The translations under genes and the position numbers were made by a program. A DNA stretch of 64,000 bases from Oscillospiraceae bacterium (GTDB lineage: Bacteria > Bacillota > Clostridia > Oscillospirales > Oscillospiraceae): positions 32,742 through 96,741 of the forward strand of contig JAFSBW010000072.1 of the NCBI GenBank assembly GCA_017437095.1, in the 5' to 3' direction. The notes beneath the pieces are model-generated. The model was not told where the DNA came from and ran no database searches. It saw only the letters and a list, made by a program, of their open reading frames with translations. Position 1 is the stretch's first letter; every line of letters starts with the position of its first letter. Below are positions 1-8,837 of the stretch, in pieces.

Positions 1-824
1 CTCTCAACCCGGAAACCATGCAGTCGGAAAAATACTACATTAAGCCCGCCAAGAAAGCCAAGAACATCGCCGTGATCGGCGGCGGCATCGGCGGCATGGA
101 AGCTGCTATTTTGCTGAGCAAGCGGGGCCACAAGGTAACGCTGTACGAAAAGACCGGCGAGCTGGGCGGCGTATTTATCGCTGCGGCAGCTCCCAGCTTT
201 AAAGAAAAGGACAAAGCCCTCATCGCCTGGTACAAGCGGGAGCTTGCCAAGCAGCCCGTTACTGTAAAAATGAACACCGAGGTTACGGATATTGAAGCCC
301 TTGGCGCTGACGAGGTTATCATCGCTACCGGCTCTACGCCCAACCGCATTCCCGTAAGCGGCATTGAAAAGGGCATTGAAGCCATCGATTTTCTGCGTGG
401 ACGCAAAGAGGTCGGGCAAAAGGTTGCCATTATCGGCGGCGGCCTTACCGGCTGCGAGATCGCCTACGAGCTGTACCTGCAGGGCAAGACCCCGGTTATC
501 GTAGAAATGCAGGACGATCTGATCACCACCAAGGGCGTTTGCCTGGCAAACACCAGCTTCCTGCGGGATTTCTTCAACGCCAACAAGGTGGAAGTCCACC
601 TGGAAACTGCCCTGAAGGCCATTGACGATACCGGCGTGACCGTAGCGGATAAGGATGGCAACCAGCGCCATATCGATTGCGATAATGTGATCCTTTCCAC
701 CGGCTACCGCAGCGCTCCCATCGCCAAGAAGGGCCGCCATGTGCATATCCTGGGCGATGCCCAGAAGGTAGGTAACCTGCGCACCGTGATCTGGGGCGTA
801 TGGGATAAGTGCATGAAGCTGTAA
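1..824 (+). CDS. Enoate reductase-type NADH:flavin oxidoreductase, C-terminal part (5' truncated)
   Basis: The reading frame is open from the window edge, and the codons before the first ATG at 18 read LNPET, matching the conserved NPET(G) stretch of the Old Yellow Enzyme/2,4-dienoyl-CoA reductase family. The gene therefore starts upstream and this is its C-terminal nucleotide-binding half. A dinucleotide-binding loop (VIGGGIGGMEAA) lies near residue 20 of the visible part and a second (IIGGGLTGCEIA) near residue 140, fitting FAD and NAD(P)H sites. The family reduces activated C=C bonds. It is followed after 14 bases by aconitase X, suggesting one catabolic operon. The substrate cannot be told from sequence. 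Confidence 0.85.
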   Translation, partial: LNPETMQSEKYYIKPAKKAKNIAVIGGGIGGMEAAILLSKRGHKVTLYEKTGELGGVFIAAAAPSFKEKDKALIAWYKRELAKQPVTVKMNTEVTDIEALGADEVIIATGSTPNRIPVSGIEKGIEAIDFLRGRKEVGQKVAIIGGGLTGCEIAYELYLQGKTPVIVEMQDDLITTKGVCLANTSFLRDFFNANKVEVHLETALKAIDDTGVTVADKDGNQRHIDCDNVILSTGYRSAPIAKKGRHVHILGDAQKVGNLRTVIWGVWDKCMKL

Positions 825-838
825 AAGGAGGAAACACC

Positions 839-2113
839 ATGATATTAACCCAAGAACAGCAAGAGATCTTAAACGGCAGCAAGGGCGATACTATGGCCAA
901 GGTTATGAAGACCCTGGTTATGTACGGCGAAGCCTTTGGTGCAGAAAAGCTGGTGCCCATTACCGGCAAATATAACCACCTGGTTACTTCCTTCGGCCTG
1001 GGCGTGATCGAGCCGGTGTATGAGCTGATGGATAAGCTGATCGAAGCCGGGGCTGTATCCGGCCAGCGCTTCAGCGTAGATCCCCGGCCGCTGGATAAGA
1101 ATGTACCGAAAAATTTCCTGCAGAACATCATCTTTAAATTCTTTATGTATAACAAGCAGGATTTCTACGAGGAGCAGCTGAAAAAGCTGGGCCTTATGGA
1201 CAGCGATGCCTTTACCTGCGCCTGCTACCTGGATCAGGTTGGCAATAAGCCGGAAAAGGGCGAGGTGCTTAGCTGGGCAGAAAGCTCCGCTGTGGTATAC
1301 GCCAACTCCGTGCTGGGCGCCCGGTGCAACCGCAACTCCGGCATTATGGACATTATGGGCTCTATTGCCGGGTTTGTCCCCTATTTTGGGCTGCTGACTG
1401 ACGACGGCAGAAAGGCCAGCTGGGTAGTGAAAATCGAAACCACCAAGAAGCCGGAGGCTCAGCTGCTGGGCTCTGCCATCGGCATGAAGGTTATGGAGGA
1501 TGTGCCTTACATCGTTGGTCTGGATAAATGGCTGGGTACAGAGCTTGACGAGCAGGCCTGCACCTACCTGAAGGACTTTGGCGCGGCTACCGCCTCCAAC
1601 GGCGCGGTTGGCCTTTACCACGTAGAAAACCTGACCCCGGAAGCTGTGGAGCAGGGCAAAAAGCTGATCCTGGACGGCGCACGGGAGTATGTCATTGATG
1701 ATGCGGAGCTGGAGCGGGTTAAGAACGATTATCCGGTGATCTGGAAAGATCCCAACGCAAAGCCCAAGCTGTGCTTCATGGGCTGCCCCCACATGACGCT
1801 GCAACAGCTGAAAGACTGGACGGACAAGGTAGAAGCAGGGCTTAAAAAGGCGGGTAACGCCAAGGTTGTGATCCCCACGGTGTTTACCGCTGCCCCGGCA
1901 GTTTTGAAGGAGTTTGAAAAAACGCCCTATGCTCCCCGGCTGAAGGCTACCGGCGTGATCACCAGCTACATTTGCCCGCTGATGTACATGAATAATCCCC
2001 TGTGCGCCAAGATGCCCGTGATCACCTCCTCCAACAAGCTTCGCACCTATACCACCGCCCGGTACTATACCGACGACGAGATCCTGCTGCAGATCACCAA
2101 AGGAGGGAAATAA
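839..2113 (+). CDS. Aconitase X catalytic (large) subunit, DUF521 family
   Basis: About 424 residues resembling the catalytic domain of aconitase X (AcnX, formerly DUF521), an Fe-S hydro-lyase family. Characterised relatives include cis-3-hydroxy-L-proline dehydratase in bacteria and phosphomevalonate dehydratase in archaea; the substrate here is unknown. Cysteines likely relevant to a cluster include CACYL, GARCNRNSG and CFMGCPH. The start at 839 is chosen because AAAGGAGG ends 7 bases upstream; the frame also opens at 809 but that would overlap the flavoenzyme. The small swivel subunit follows after 3 bases, so the two form a split enzyme. Confidence 0.85.
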   Translation: MILTQEQQEILNGSKGDTMAKVMKTLVMYGEAFGAEKLVPITGKYNHLVTSFGLGVIEPVYELMDKLIEAGAVSGQRFSVDPRPLDKNVPKNFLQNIIFKFFMYNKQDFYEEQLKKLGLMDSDAFTCACYLDQVGNKPEKGEVLSWAESSAVVYANSVLGARCNRNSGIMDIMGSIAGFVPYFGLLTDDGRKASWVVKIETTKKPEAQLLGSAIGMKVMEDVPYIVGLDKWLGTELDEQACTYLKDFGAATASNGAVGLYHVENLTPEAVEQGKKLILDGAREYVIDDAELERVKNDYPVIWKDPNAKPKLCFMGCPHMTLQQLKDWTDKVEAGLKKAGNAKVVIPTVFTAAPAVLKEFEKTPYAPRLKATGVITSYICPLMYMNNPLCAKMPVITSSNKLRTYTTARYYTDDEILLQITKGGK

Positions 2114-2116
2114 GCT

Positions 2117-2560
2117 ATGAGACAGTTTCAAGGCCGAATCGTAACCCCCGGCAATGCCAAGGCAGAAGCCGTAGTGACCCACGCCGGATTTAATACCCTG
2201 GCTTCCCTGCAAAAATCTCTGCAGTTTGGCGATAAGACCGCCAAGGTAAACGACCAGAACAACCCCGAGCTTTACGGCAAGCCCATTGCGGGCAAGGCCC
2301 TGTGCCTGCCCCAGACCATCGGCTCTACCACCGGCGGCATGGTGCTATACTGCGCCTGCGCTATGAAGCGCCAGCCTGCCTGCATGCTCTTTGCCAACCA
2401 TATCGATTCCCTGGCCGCTGCCGGGGCGATCCTGGCGGATGTTTGGCTGGAGGATATTTCCATGCCGGTGATCGACTGCCTGGGCGAGGAATTCCTCAGC
2501 TATGTTAAAGACGGCATGACCGTTACCGTAGGCGACCACGGCGTAGTTACCGTAGAATAA
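2117..2560 (+). CDS. Aconitase X swivel (small) subunit, DUF126 family
   Basis: 147 residues matching the DUF126 swivel domain that partners the AcnX catalytic subunit. The conserved block GSTTGGMVLY lies near residue 75. In type II AcnX enzymes the large and small domains are separate proteins, as here; in other lineages they are fused. The gene begins 3 bases after the large subunit with its ribosome site (AAAGGAGGG) inside the end of that gene, implying coupled translation. A strong hairpin terminator follows, so the flavoenzyme and the two AcnX genes probably form the end of one transcript. Confidence 0.85.
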   Translation: MRQFQGRIVTPGNAKAEAVVTHAGFNTLASLQKSLQFGDKTAKVNDQNNPELYGKPIAGKALCLPQTIGSTTGGMVLYCACAMKRQPACMLFANHIDSLAAAGAILADVWLEDISMPVIDCLGEEFLSYVKDGMTVTVGDHGVVTVE

Positions 2561-2573
2561 GGCAATACTTACC

Positions 2574-2604
2574 AATACCCCCGGCTTCGGCTGGGGGTAT
2601 TTTA
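2574..2604 (+). terminator. Rho-independent terminator after aconitase X
   Basis: A perfect 9-bp stem (AATACCCCC with GGGGGTATT) encloses a CGG-rich loop and is followed by TTT-rich sequence. It closes the aconitase X transcript. Confidence 0.85.
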
Positions 2605-2607
2605 TTG

Positions 2608-2636
2608 TTGCAATCGGGCCAAAATTGCGGTATAAT
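2608..2636 (+). promoter_or_regulatory. Sigma-A promoter for the flavodiiron gene
   Basis: TTGCAA at 2608-2613 and TATAAT at 2631-2636 are separated by 17 bp, just downstream of the preceding terminator and about 30 bases before the gene start. Confidence 0.75.
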
Positions 2637-2667
2637 TTAGAATGAAATACTATGCAGGAGGAAGCTT

Positions 2668-3819
2668 ATGTATATTTCCAACGATATCCGCTACATTGGC
2701 GTGAACGACCATGAGATCGACCTTTTTGAGGGCCAGTATGTTGTTCCCAACGGCATGGCCTACAATTCTTATGTGATCTTGGACGAGAAGATCGCGGTTA
2801 TGGACAGCGTAGACCGCAATTTTGGCAAGCTTTGGCTGGAAAACCTGGAAAAGGCCCTGGATGGCCGCAAGCCGGACTACCTGATCGTGCAGCATATGGA
2901 GCCTGACCACAGCGCAAGCATTACTGCCTTTACCGATGCTTACCCGGAAGCTACGGTAGTTTCTTCCGCCAAGGCATTTGTTATGATGCAAAACTTTTTC
3001 GGCACCGACTTTGCCAGCCGCCGCATTGTAGTTGGCGAGGGGGATACCCTGCGCCTGGGCCGCCATGAGCTTACCTTTGTTACCGCGCCCATGGTGCATT
3101 GGCCGGAAGTGATCGTTACTTACGACAGCGCCGATAAGGTGCTTTTCTCTGCCGACGGCTTCGGCAAGTTCGGCGCGCTGGATGCCCAGGAGGATTGGGC
3201 CTGCGAAGCAAGGCGGTATTATTTTGGCATTGTGGGCAAATACGGCATGCCGGTGCAGACCCTGCTGAAAAAGGCCAGCAAGCTGGACATTGCCACCATC
3301 TGCCCCCTGCACGGCCCGGTGCTTACGGAAAACCTGGGCTACTATCTGGATCTTTACAACACCTGGTCTTCCTACGGCGTAGAGACCCAGGGCGTTATGA
3401 TCGCCTATACCAGCGTATACGGCAACACCAAGAAGGCCGTAGAGCTGCTGGCGCAAAAGCTGACGGAAAAAGGCTGCCCCAGAGTTGTGGTGGCTGACCT
3501 TGCCCGGGATGATATGGCTGAAGCTGTGGAAGATGCCTTCCGCCATGGCAAGCTGGTGCTGGCTACTACTACCTACAACGGCACCATCTTCCCCTTTATG
3601 CGCACCTTTATTGACCACCTGACGGAACGGGGCTACCAAAACCGCACCGTTGCCTTTGTAGAAAACGGCTCCTGGGCCGCTACTGCCGCAAAGACCATGC
3701 GCAAAATGCTGGAAAACTCCAAAAATATTACCTTTGCGGAGAATACCGTTACCATTACCTCTGCGCTGAACGATAAGAGCGCGGCGCAAATTGAAGCTCT
3801 GGCCCAGGAACTGGCATAA
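2668..3819 (+). CDS. fprA: Flavodiiron protein (FprA-type A-flavoprotein)
   Basis: 383 residues with the two domains of flavodiiron proteins: an N-terminal metallo-beta-lactamase-like di-iron domain and a C-terminal flavodoxin domain starting near residue 245 (IAYTSVYGNTKKA, FMN phosphate loop). The iron ligand motif H-x-E-x-D-H is visible as HMEPDH at residues 76-81, with further ligand candidates in MVHWPE and PLHGP. The family reduces O2 to water and/or NO to N2O in the cytoplasm, taking electrons from rubredoxin or related carriers, and protects anaerobes. It is monocistronic with its own promoter, ribosome site GGAGG and terminator. Length is close to the usual 400. Confidence 0.93.
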   Translation: MYISNDIRYIGVNDHEIDLFEGQYVVPNGMAYNSYVILDEKIAVMDSVDRNFGKLWLENLEKALDGRKPDYLIVQHMEPDHSASITAFTDAYPEATVVSSAKAFVMMQNFFGTDFASRRIVVGEGDTLRLGRHELTFVTAPMVHWPEVIVTYDSADKVLFSADGFGKFGALDAQEDWACEARRYYFGIVGKYGMPVQTLLKKASKLDIATICPLHGPVLTENLGYYLDLYNTWSSYGVETQGVMIAYTSVYGNTKKAVELLAQKLTEKGCPRVVVADLARDDMAEAVEDAFRHGKLVLATTTYNGTIFPFMRTFIDHLTERGYQNRTVAFVENGSWAATAAKTMRKMLENSKNITFAENTVTITSALNDKSAAQIEALAQELA

Positions 3820-3824
3820 ATTTG

Positions 3825-3855
3825 ACCGCCCGGTCAACCTCCGGGCGGTTTTTCT
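3825..3855 (+). terminator. Rho-independent terminator after flavodiiron gene
   Basis: A perfect 9-bp stem ACCGCCCGG / CCGGGCGGT with a 7-base loop is followed by TTTTT. Confidence 0.9.
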
Positions 3856-3900
3856 GAAGCAAGATTTGGGCATAAAATACTGGATAGGAGGATGCTTATT

Positions 3901-4653
3901 ATGCAGATGGTATTGCTTACTGCCCTGGGTGTTGGCGGCGCTACATTGATCGGCGCTGTGCTGGGCATGGCTTTTCGCAACCTTTCCCACAGATTCAGCG
4001 ATATCGTGCTGAGCTTTGCCGCGGGCGTTATGCTGGCGGCCGCTGTGCTTGGGCTTATTCTGCCCTCCCTGGAATACGGCGGAAAATGGGGCATCCTGAC
4101 TACCGTGGCCGGAATTTTTGCAGGCGCTCTTTGTCTGAATGTGATCGACCGTCTGGTGCCGCACCTGCACCATATCATGGGCGGCGATTCGGAAGCCCAT
4201 AACAACGGCCAGCTGAGCAAGGTTTTGCTGTTTGTTACCGCCATCGCCATTCACAATCTGCCGGAGGGCATTGCCGCAGGCGTCAGCTTCGGTACCGACG
4301 ATACCAGCGGCGCTCTGCTCATCGCCGGAGGCATTGCGCTGCAGAATATCCCGGAGGGCATGGTGATCATCGGCCCTATGCTCAACGCCGGCATTAAACC
4401 GGGGCGTACCTTTGTATGCGCCGCTGCCACGGGGCTTATCGAGGTCATAGGTACTTTGGCGGGATACTACGCAGTAAACCTTGCGTCCGCTATCCTTCCC
4501 TTCGCATTGGCCTTCGCCGGGGGCACCATGCTGTATGTAGTCAGCGATGAAATGATCCCGGAGACCCATGCCCACGGCAGTGAACGGGGCGCTACCTATT
4601 CCCTGCTGGTCGGCTTCTGCGTGATGCTGGTAAGCGATGTTCTGCTGGGGTAA
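3901..4653 (+). CDS. ZIP family divalent metal transporter
   Basis: About 250 residues, very hydrophobic, with the ZIP metal-site motifs HNLPEGIAAG and QNIPEGM on consecutive membrane helices, which form the binuclear site in this family. A histidine-containing cytoplasmic loop (PHLHHIMGGDSEAHN) precedes helix 4. It probably imports zinc or another divalent cation, as in the ZupT/GufA group. The ATG at 3892 overlaps the ribosome site AGGAGG (3886-3891), so the in-frame ATG at 3901, 9 bases after it, is the better start. The next gene begins only 6 bases downstream. Confidence 0.9.
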   Translation: MQMVLLTALGVGGATLIGAVLGMAFRNLSHRFSDIVLSFAAGVMLAAAVLGLILPSLEYGGKWGILTTVAGIFAGALCLNVIDRLVPHLHHIMGGDSEAHNNGQLSKVLLFVTAIAIHNLPEGIAAGVSFGTDDTSGALLIAGGIALQNIPEGMVIIGPMLNAGIKPGRTFVCAAATGLIEVIGTLAGYYAVNLASAILPFALAFAGGTMLYVVSDEMIPETHAHGSERGATYSLLVGFCVMLVSDVLLG

Positions 4654-4659
4654 GATGCT

Positions 4660-6156
4660 ATGAAGATTACAAAAAATAACGCCTTTGGCAAATATTTGGA
4701 GAGCCTGAGCGAAGACCAGCTGGCTAAGACCGATGCCCTTTTCCAGGATCTCCAGGAGCATTGCACCCTGCCTAAGCACTGGGCCAAAAAGCTGGTAAAA
4801 GACTTTGAAAATGCCCTGGTATATTACCACCAATCCGGCGTTGCCCCAGATGAAGCCCACCGGCGGCTGCAGCCGAGAAAATTGGGAGGCTTTTATGCCC
4901 GGGGTGCTGCCGCCTGGTTCGCTCTGGATGACGCGGCAAAGGTATATCCCCTTTCCATGGGCAGAAGCTCTATGGCAGTATTCCGTCTTTCGGCATACCT
5001 GAAAGAGGATGTTGTTCCTGCGCTGCTGCAAATGGCCCTCAATTTTACCATCAAGCGGTTTCCCGGCTTTGCTACTACCCTGAAAAAGGGCTTTTTCTGG
5101 CATTATCTGGATACCGCCAAGCGGCGTTTCCGGGTAGACGAGGAGCATGATCTCCCCTGCCAGCCTTTAAAGGTTTCCGCCAGCGGCTCTCAGAGCTTTC
5201 GGGTGCTGTATTGGAAAAACCGGGTAAGTGTAGAATTTTTCCATGTGCTTACCGACGGCACCGGCGGCATGGAGTTTTTAAAGGTGCTACTGGGGGAATA
5301 TATCCGGCTGCTGGGAGCGGAGTTTGTGCCTGAAGACATGCTGCTGGATGTATACGACAGCGCTGCCCCCCAGGAAACGGAAAACGCCTTCCGCAATGTA
5401 GCCAGCGAAAAGCATGGCGCCGGATTTGTGGATAAAACCGTTGTGCAGATGACCGGGCCTTTGGCCAAGACCCATCCCTGCCGGATCTTACACATTAAAA
5501 TGGATGCCAAAAAGCTTAGCCAGGTAGCCAAAAGCTACGGCGCCACGGTTACGGAGTATCTGCTGGCCCTTATGTTCCTGGCAGGCAAGGCCGCAACCGA
5601 CGAGCTGGAGGGCCAATGCTCCATTCAAGTGCCTGTAAATATGCGCAAATTTTACCCCAGCGAAACGCTGCGAAATTTCTCTATGTACTGCGGCGTGCGG
5701 CTGGACATTGGTGATATTACCACGGTAGAAAAAATGCTCCCCAGCATCCACGCACAGCTTACGGAAAAAGCCGGCAAGCAGCCTATGACCCAGATGATCA
5801 CCTCTACCAAAAAGCTGGTAAGCTCTGTGCGCTATGTGCCGCTGATGGTCAAGCAGCCCGTAGCCAAGGCTGTGTACGGCTTTTTGGGGGACAAGATCTT
5901 CTCCAACACTCTTTCCAATTTGGGCATTGTGAGGCTGCCGGAGGTCTTCTACGAATATGTGCAGAGTATGGATTTTGTGCTGGGTACGGCTATGACCAAC
6001 CGGGCGGAATGCACCTTAGTTACTTTTGGAGATTGCGCAACTTTCTCCATCTCCAAATTGACCCGAGATCCTTCCTTTGAAGAAAAGCTGGAAAGTCTGC
6101 TCCAGCTCGACGGCATTCCTTTTACCATAGAAGGGAGCGGCTACTATGGACATTAA
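4660..6156 (+). CDS. Putative acyl/alcohol acyltransferase, condensation (HxxxDG) superfamily
   Basis: 498 residues. The core resembles chloramphenicol acetyltransferase/condensation-type folds: the catalytic HxxxDG motif is clear as HVLTDG at residues 195-200, followed by GGMEFLK. A second conserved-looking area (FSNTLSNLGIVRLP, near residue 410) resembles the latch region of this superfamily. The first 85 residues are an extra N-terminal segment. Related genes are usually labelled alcohol acetyltransferase; the real acceptor is unknown. It overlaps the following membrane protein by 11 bases, a pairing I remember from other Clostridia. Confidence 0.7.
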   Translation: MKITKNNAFGKYLESLSEDQLAKTDALFQDLQEHCTLPKHWAKKLVKDFENALVYYHQSGVAPDEAHRRLQPRKLGGFYARGAAAWFALDDAAKVYPLSMGRSSMAVFRLSAYLKEDVVPALLQMALNFTIKRFPGFATTLKKGFFWHYLDTAKRRFRVDEEHDLPCQPLKVSASGSQSFRVLYWKNRVSVEFFHVLTDGTGGMEFLKVLLGEYIRLLGAEFVPEDMLLDVYDSAAPQETENAFRNVASEKHGAGFVDKTVVQMTGPLAKTHPCRILHIKMDAKKLSQVAKSYGATVTEYLLALMFLAGKAATDELEGQCSIQVPVNMRKFYPSETLRNFSMYCGVRLDIGDITTVEKMLPSIHAQLTEKAGKQPMTQMITSTKKLVSSVRYVPLMVKQPVAKAVYGFLGDKIFSNTLSNLGIVRLPEVFYEYVQSMDFVLGTAMTNRAECTLVTFGDCATFSISKLTRDPSFEEKLESLLQLDGIPFTIEGSGYYGH

Positions 6157-6721
6157 GATCACCTACCCTGCCGTAAAAAAGCGGCAAAATTTCCTGGATT
6201 GGGTGCGGTTTATCCTGAAATGCCTGGCGGCGGCGGCTGTAATCGCCTGCCCCATCGTAAACCTTTTCACCGGGGGCAAGCCCTGGAGCCTGGTTGTGAT
6301 CATGGGCGTATACACCGCCTGGACGCTGGTGCTGGACCCTGACCTGGTAGAATATAACCGCATCAGCCAGTTTGTAAAGGCGGTGCTGTGCGCCGTGGCG
6401 CTGCTGGGGCTTATCGATTACGCCCTCGCTCCGGGGTTTGCGATAAAGGTTTTGCCCATCGTGATTTTCAGCGCCCTGCTGGTAGCCGGCGGGCTGTTCT
6501 TTTCCGATCTGCAGCGGCAAAAGCAGAATATGATGCCTATGCTTACGCTGATCCTTATTAGCTTTATCGGCACGGCGCTGGGCCTGAGCCTTTACCACGG
6601 CACCGGCCGCTGGGCTATGATCGTTATGGGCTGCGTGGCCTTTGGGCTGCTGGTTGGCTGCATTGCCATATTGCGCAAGGATTTTATAAGAGAGCTGAAA
6701 AAACGGTTTCATACCAAATAA
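6146..6721 (+). CDS. DUF6320-like polytopic membrane protein
   Basis: 191 residues with about six membrane segments (for example CLAAAAVIACPIVNLF, LVVIMGVYTAWTLVL, VLPIVIFSALLVAGGLFF) and a basic C-terminal tail. It resembles the DUF6320 proteins found beside acyltransferases of the preceding type in Clostridia; no biochemical role is known to me. The start lies inside the last codons of the acyltransferase (11-base overlap), indicating translational coupling. A possible role is supplying or anchoring that enzyme at the membrane, which is inference. Confidence 0.65.
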   Translation: MDIKITYPAVKKRQNFLDWVRFILKCLAAAAVIACPIVNLFTGGKPWSLVVIMGVYTAWTLVLDPDLVEYNRISQFVKAVLCAVALLGLIDYALAPGFAIKVLPIVIFSALLVAGGLFFSDLQRQKQNMMPMLTLILISFIGTALGLSLYHGTGRWAMIVMGCVAFGLLVGCIAILRKDFIRELKKRFHTK

Positions 6722-6724
6722 CAA

Positions 6725-6757
6725 AAACGGACACCTCCAAAAGAAGTGTCCGTTTTT
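6725..6757. terminator. Bidirectional terminator between convergent genes
   Basis: A 10-bp perfect stem AAACGGACAC / GTGTCCGTTT flanked by A and T runs sits between the DUF6320-like gene and the oppositely oriented desulfidase gene, so it can act in both directions. Confidence 0.9.
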
Positions 6758-6767
6758 ATTATCTGCT

Positions 6768-8051
6768 TTAGCTGCCCAGCATGATCTGGATGATCTCTTT
6801 ATCGGTTTGGCTCATGCCGTCCCGGGCAAGACGGCCGATATTGCGGATGGTATTTTCCACGCCCTTGGTAATGATGCCGTCGCCGCCGTAGAACTGGCGG
6901 CCTGCTTTCATCATCTCGTAGCCCATAATGCCGGCTTCCACAGCCATGGCGATCTTGGCGGCGCAGGAGGGCTTGGCGCCGTCGCAAATGGTGCCGGAAA
7001 GGATGGCTACGGCGTTTACCAAAGTATGGGCGATCTCATAGAAGCCGCCCCCTTCCAGGAAGCAGATGCCGCAGCCGCAGCCGCAGCCTGCGCTGATCGC
7101 GCCGCAGTAGGCACTCAGGCAGCCGATACCCGTCTTTTGGTGGATGGTAATTAAATCTGAAAGGGCGATGGCGCGCAGCAGCTTTTCATTGTCTGCCCCC
7201 ATGGCCTGGGCGTAGACCACAACGGGTACGCTGGCGGTAATGCCCTGGTTGCCGGAGCCGGAAATAATGCTAACCGGCATTTCGCAGCCGCTCATGCGGG
7301 CATCCGACCCGGCAGCCGCCAAGGCTCTGGCCGTATCCCGCAGGGATGCCTGGCCGCCCCGGTAAAGCACCTGGCCGATGCCTGCGCCGTATTCCCCGGA
7401 TAGGCCCTCCCGGGCGATGGCCATATTCATATCCGCCTGGCGCTGCAGCAGGGGCGCTACCGTGTCCAAAGGCGCTTCCTGGGCGAAGGTTACGATATCG
7501 CGCACATTTAAAAGGCTTCTGTCGTAGCTGCGGCGCTCATGGCGCTGGAGGGTATCCAAATATTGGGGAGTAAGATCCCGGCCATTCAGGTCTACCAGCA
7601 CTACATTGGTATGGTACTGCTGAATATGTACCCGGCAGCAGCTCTCACCGGCGGCAGCGGTAAGCAGAAGATCGAAGGTACAATCGGTAACCATTTCTTC
7701 CACCGTAAAGCGGCAGCGCTCCATAAAGGGCTTGATGCAGCAGCGGTTATCGTCCGTAATGGCGGAAAGCACCTCCAGCCGCAGCTGGGGGGCGTTGGCG
7801 ACGATGCCGGCGGCCACCGCAGCTTCGATGCCCCGCAGGCCACCGGTAGCGGGAACTACCACACTTTTTACATTTTTGATAATATTGCCGCTGAGGGCGA
7901 TATGGATCTGCTCCGGCTCTTGGCCCAGGGTAGCCCGGGCGATGGATGCGCCGTAGGCAATGGCGATAGGCTCTGTGCAGCCCATGGCAACCATAAGCTC
8001 CTCGGCAAGGATTCCGTTATAGGCTTCTAAAATAGCAGCAGGCAGGCTCAT
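6768..8051 (-). CDS. L-cysteine desulfidase-like protein (UPF0597/CyuA family)
   Basis: 427 residues of the UPF0597 (YhaM/CyuA) family, related to the alpha domain of Fe-S serine dehydratases. The N-terminal CTEPIA motif, a SGSGNQG motif and the cysteine-rich block (GIGCLSAYCGAISAG plus an alternating Gly-Cys run) are present, together with CDGAKPSC near the C-terminus, consistent with a [4Fe-4S] cofactor. Family members break L-cysteine into pyruvate, ammonia and sulfide, so a role in cysteine catabolism or sulfide production is likely. Start ATG at 8051 has GGAGGG upstream. It is a single-gene unit. Confidence 0.85.
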   Translation of the reverse strand: MSLPAAILEAYNGILAEELMVAMGCTEPIAIAYGASIARATLGQEPEQIHIALSGNIIKNVKSVVVPATGGLRGIEAAVAAGIVANAPQLRLEVLSAITDDNRCCIKPFMERCRFTVEEMVTDCTFDLLLTAAAGESCCRVHIQQYHTNVVLVDLNGRDLTPQYLDTLQRHERRSYDRSLLNVRDIVTFAQEAPLDTVAPLLQRQADMNMAIAREGLSGEYGAGIGQVLYRGGQASLRDTARALAAAGSDARMSGCEMPVSIISGSGNQGITASVPVVVYAQAMGADNEKLLRAIALSDLITIHQKTGIGCLSAYCGAISAGCGCGCGICFLEGGGFYEIAHTLVNAVAILSGTICDGAKPSCAAKIAMAVEAGIMGYEMMKAGRQFYGGDGIITKGVENTIRNIGRLARDGMSQTDKEIIQIMLGS

Positions 8052-8145
8052 ACAAGCCCTCCTTTCCAGTATTGCGTAGGTCTATTATACTACGCCTGGT
8101 TGGTTTTGCCAAGAAAATTCGACGAAATTCCGCAAATTTTTATCT

Positions 8146-8173
8146 TTGACTTTTGTAAGTTTTGCTATATAAT
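8146..8173 (+). promoter_or_regulatory. Promoter for cytidylate-kinase-like gene
   Basis: TTGACT at 8146-8151 and TATAAT at 8168-8173 with a 16-bp spacer, about 30 bases before the start codon, in an otherwise AT-rich gap. Confidence 0.75.
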
Positions 8174-8204
8174 AACAGTACAAAAACATTAAGGAGGTAA
8201 TACT

Positions 8205-8816
8205 ATGGAAAAGAAGATCATTACCATCAGCCGTGAGTTTGGCAGCGGCGGCCGCAGCGTTGGCCGTAAGGTTGCTGAAAAGCTGGGTATCCCCTTCTAC
8301 GATAAGGAGCTGGTAGACCAGGTTGCGCTGGAATCCGGTTTTGCTCCCAAGTATGTGGAGGAAAACGGCGAGCATTCCCCGGGTAAGAGCATGTTTTCCT
8401 ATGCCTTTGCCTCCCAGGGTGTGCCGGGGATCATGAGCGGACTGTCTACCGCGGATTTCCTTTGGAACATCCAATGCAATGTGATCATGCAACTGGCGGA
8501 AAAGGGCCCCTGCGTGATCGTGGGGCGCAACGCCGACTACATCCTGAAAGACCGCAGCGATTGCCTGCACGCCTTTATCCACGCGGATAAGGATTTCCGC
8601 GCAGACCGGATCGTGCGCCTTTACGGCGAATCGGAAAAAAGCCCGGAATCCCGCCTGAACGAAAAGGACAAGCGCCGCCGGGTAAACTACCAGCACTACA
8701 CCGGCCGCACCTGGGGCGAAAGCCGCAATTACGACATCTGCCTTAGCACCAGCCGCCTGGGCGTAGAAGCCTGCGCAGACCTGATCGTAGCGCTGGTAAA
8801 GGCCAACAAGGAATAA
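8205..8816 (+). CDS. Cytidylate kinase-like family protein
   Basis: 203 residues beginning ITISREFGSGGRSVGRKVAEKLG, a P-loop nucleoside-monophosphate-kinase fold typical of the cytidylate kinase-like family (PF13189). CVIVGRNADYIL in the middle and the arginine-rich DKRRRVNYQHYTGRTWG lid-like segment are further family features. It is distinct from canonical Cmk; substrates of this group are mostly untested. The ribosome site AAGGAGGT is ideal and the gene has its own promoter. Confidence 0.8.
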   Translation: MEKKIITISREFGSGGRSVGRKVAEKLGIPFYDKELVDQVALESGFAPKYVEENGEHSPGKSMFSYAFASQGVPGIMSGLSTADFLWNIQCNVIMQLAEKGPCVIVGRNADYILKDRSDCLHAFIHADKDFRADRIVRLYGESEKSPESRLNEKDKRRRVNYQHYTGRTWGESRNYDICLSTSRLGVEACADLIVALVKANKE

Positions 8817-8837
8817 GCCAAAATAAAAGCCAGGGGC

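Noticed and set aside
869-2212. Minus-strand frame of 447 codons opposite aconitase X
   Set aside because: Antisense shadow of a GC-rich conserved gene; no ribosome site or family features.
2650-5148. Long minus-strand open frame (832 codons) opposite fprA and the ZIP gene
   Set aside because: It runs antisense to two well-supported genes, has no recognisable domain and its composition is that of a reverse-complement shadow.
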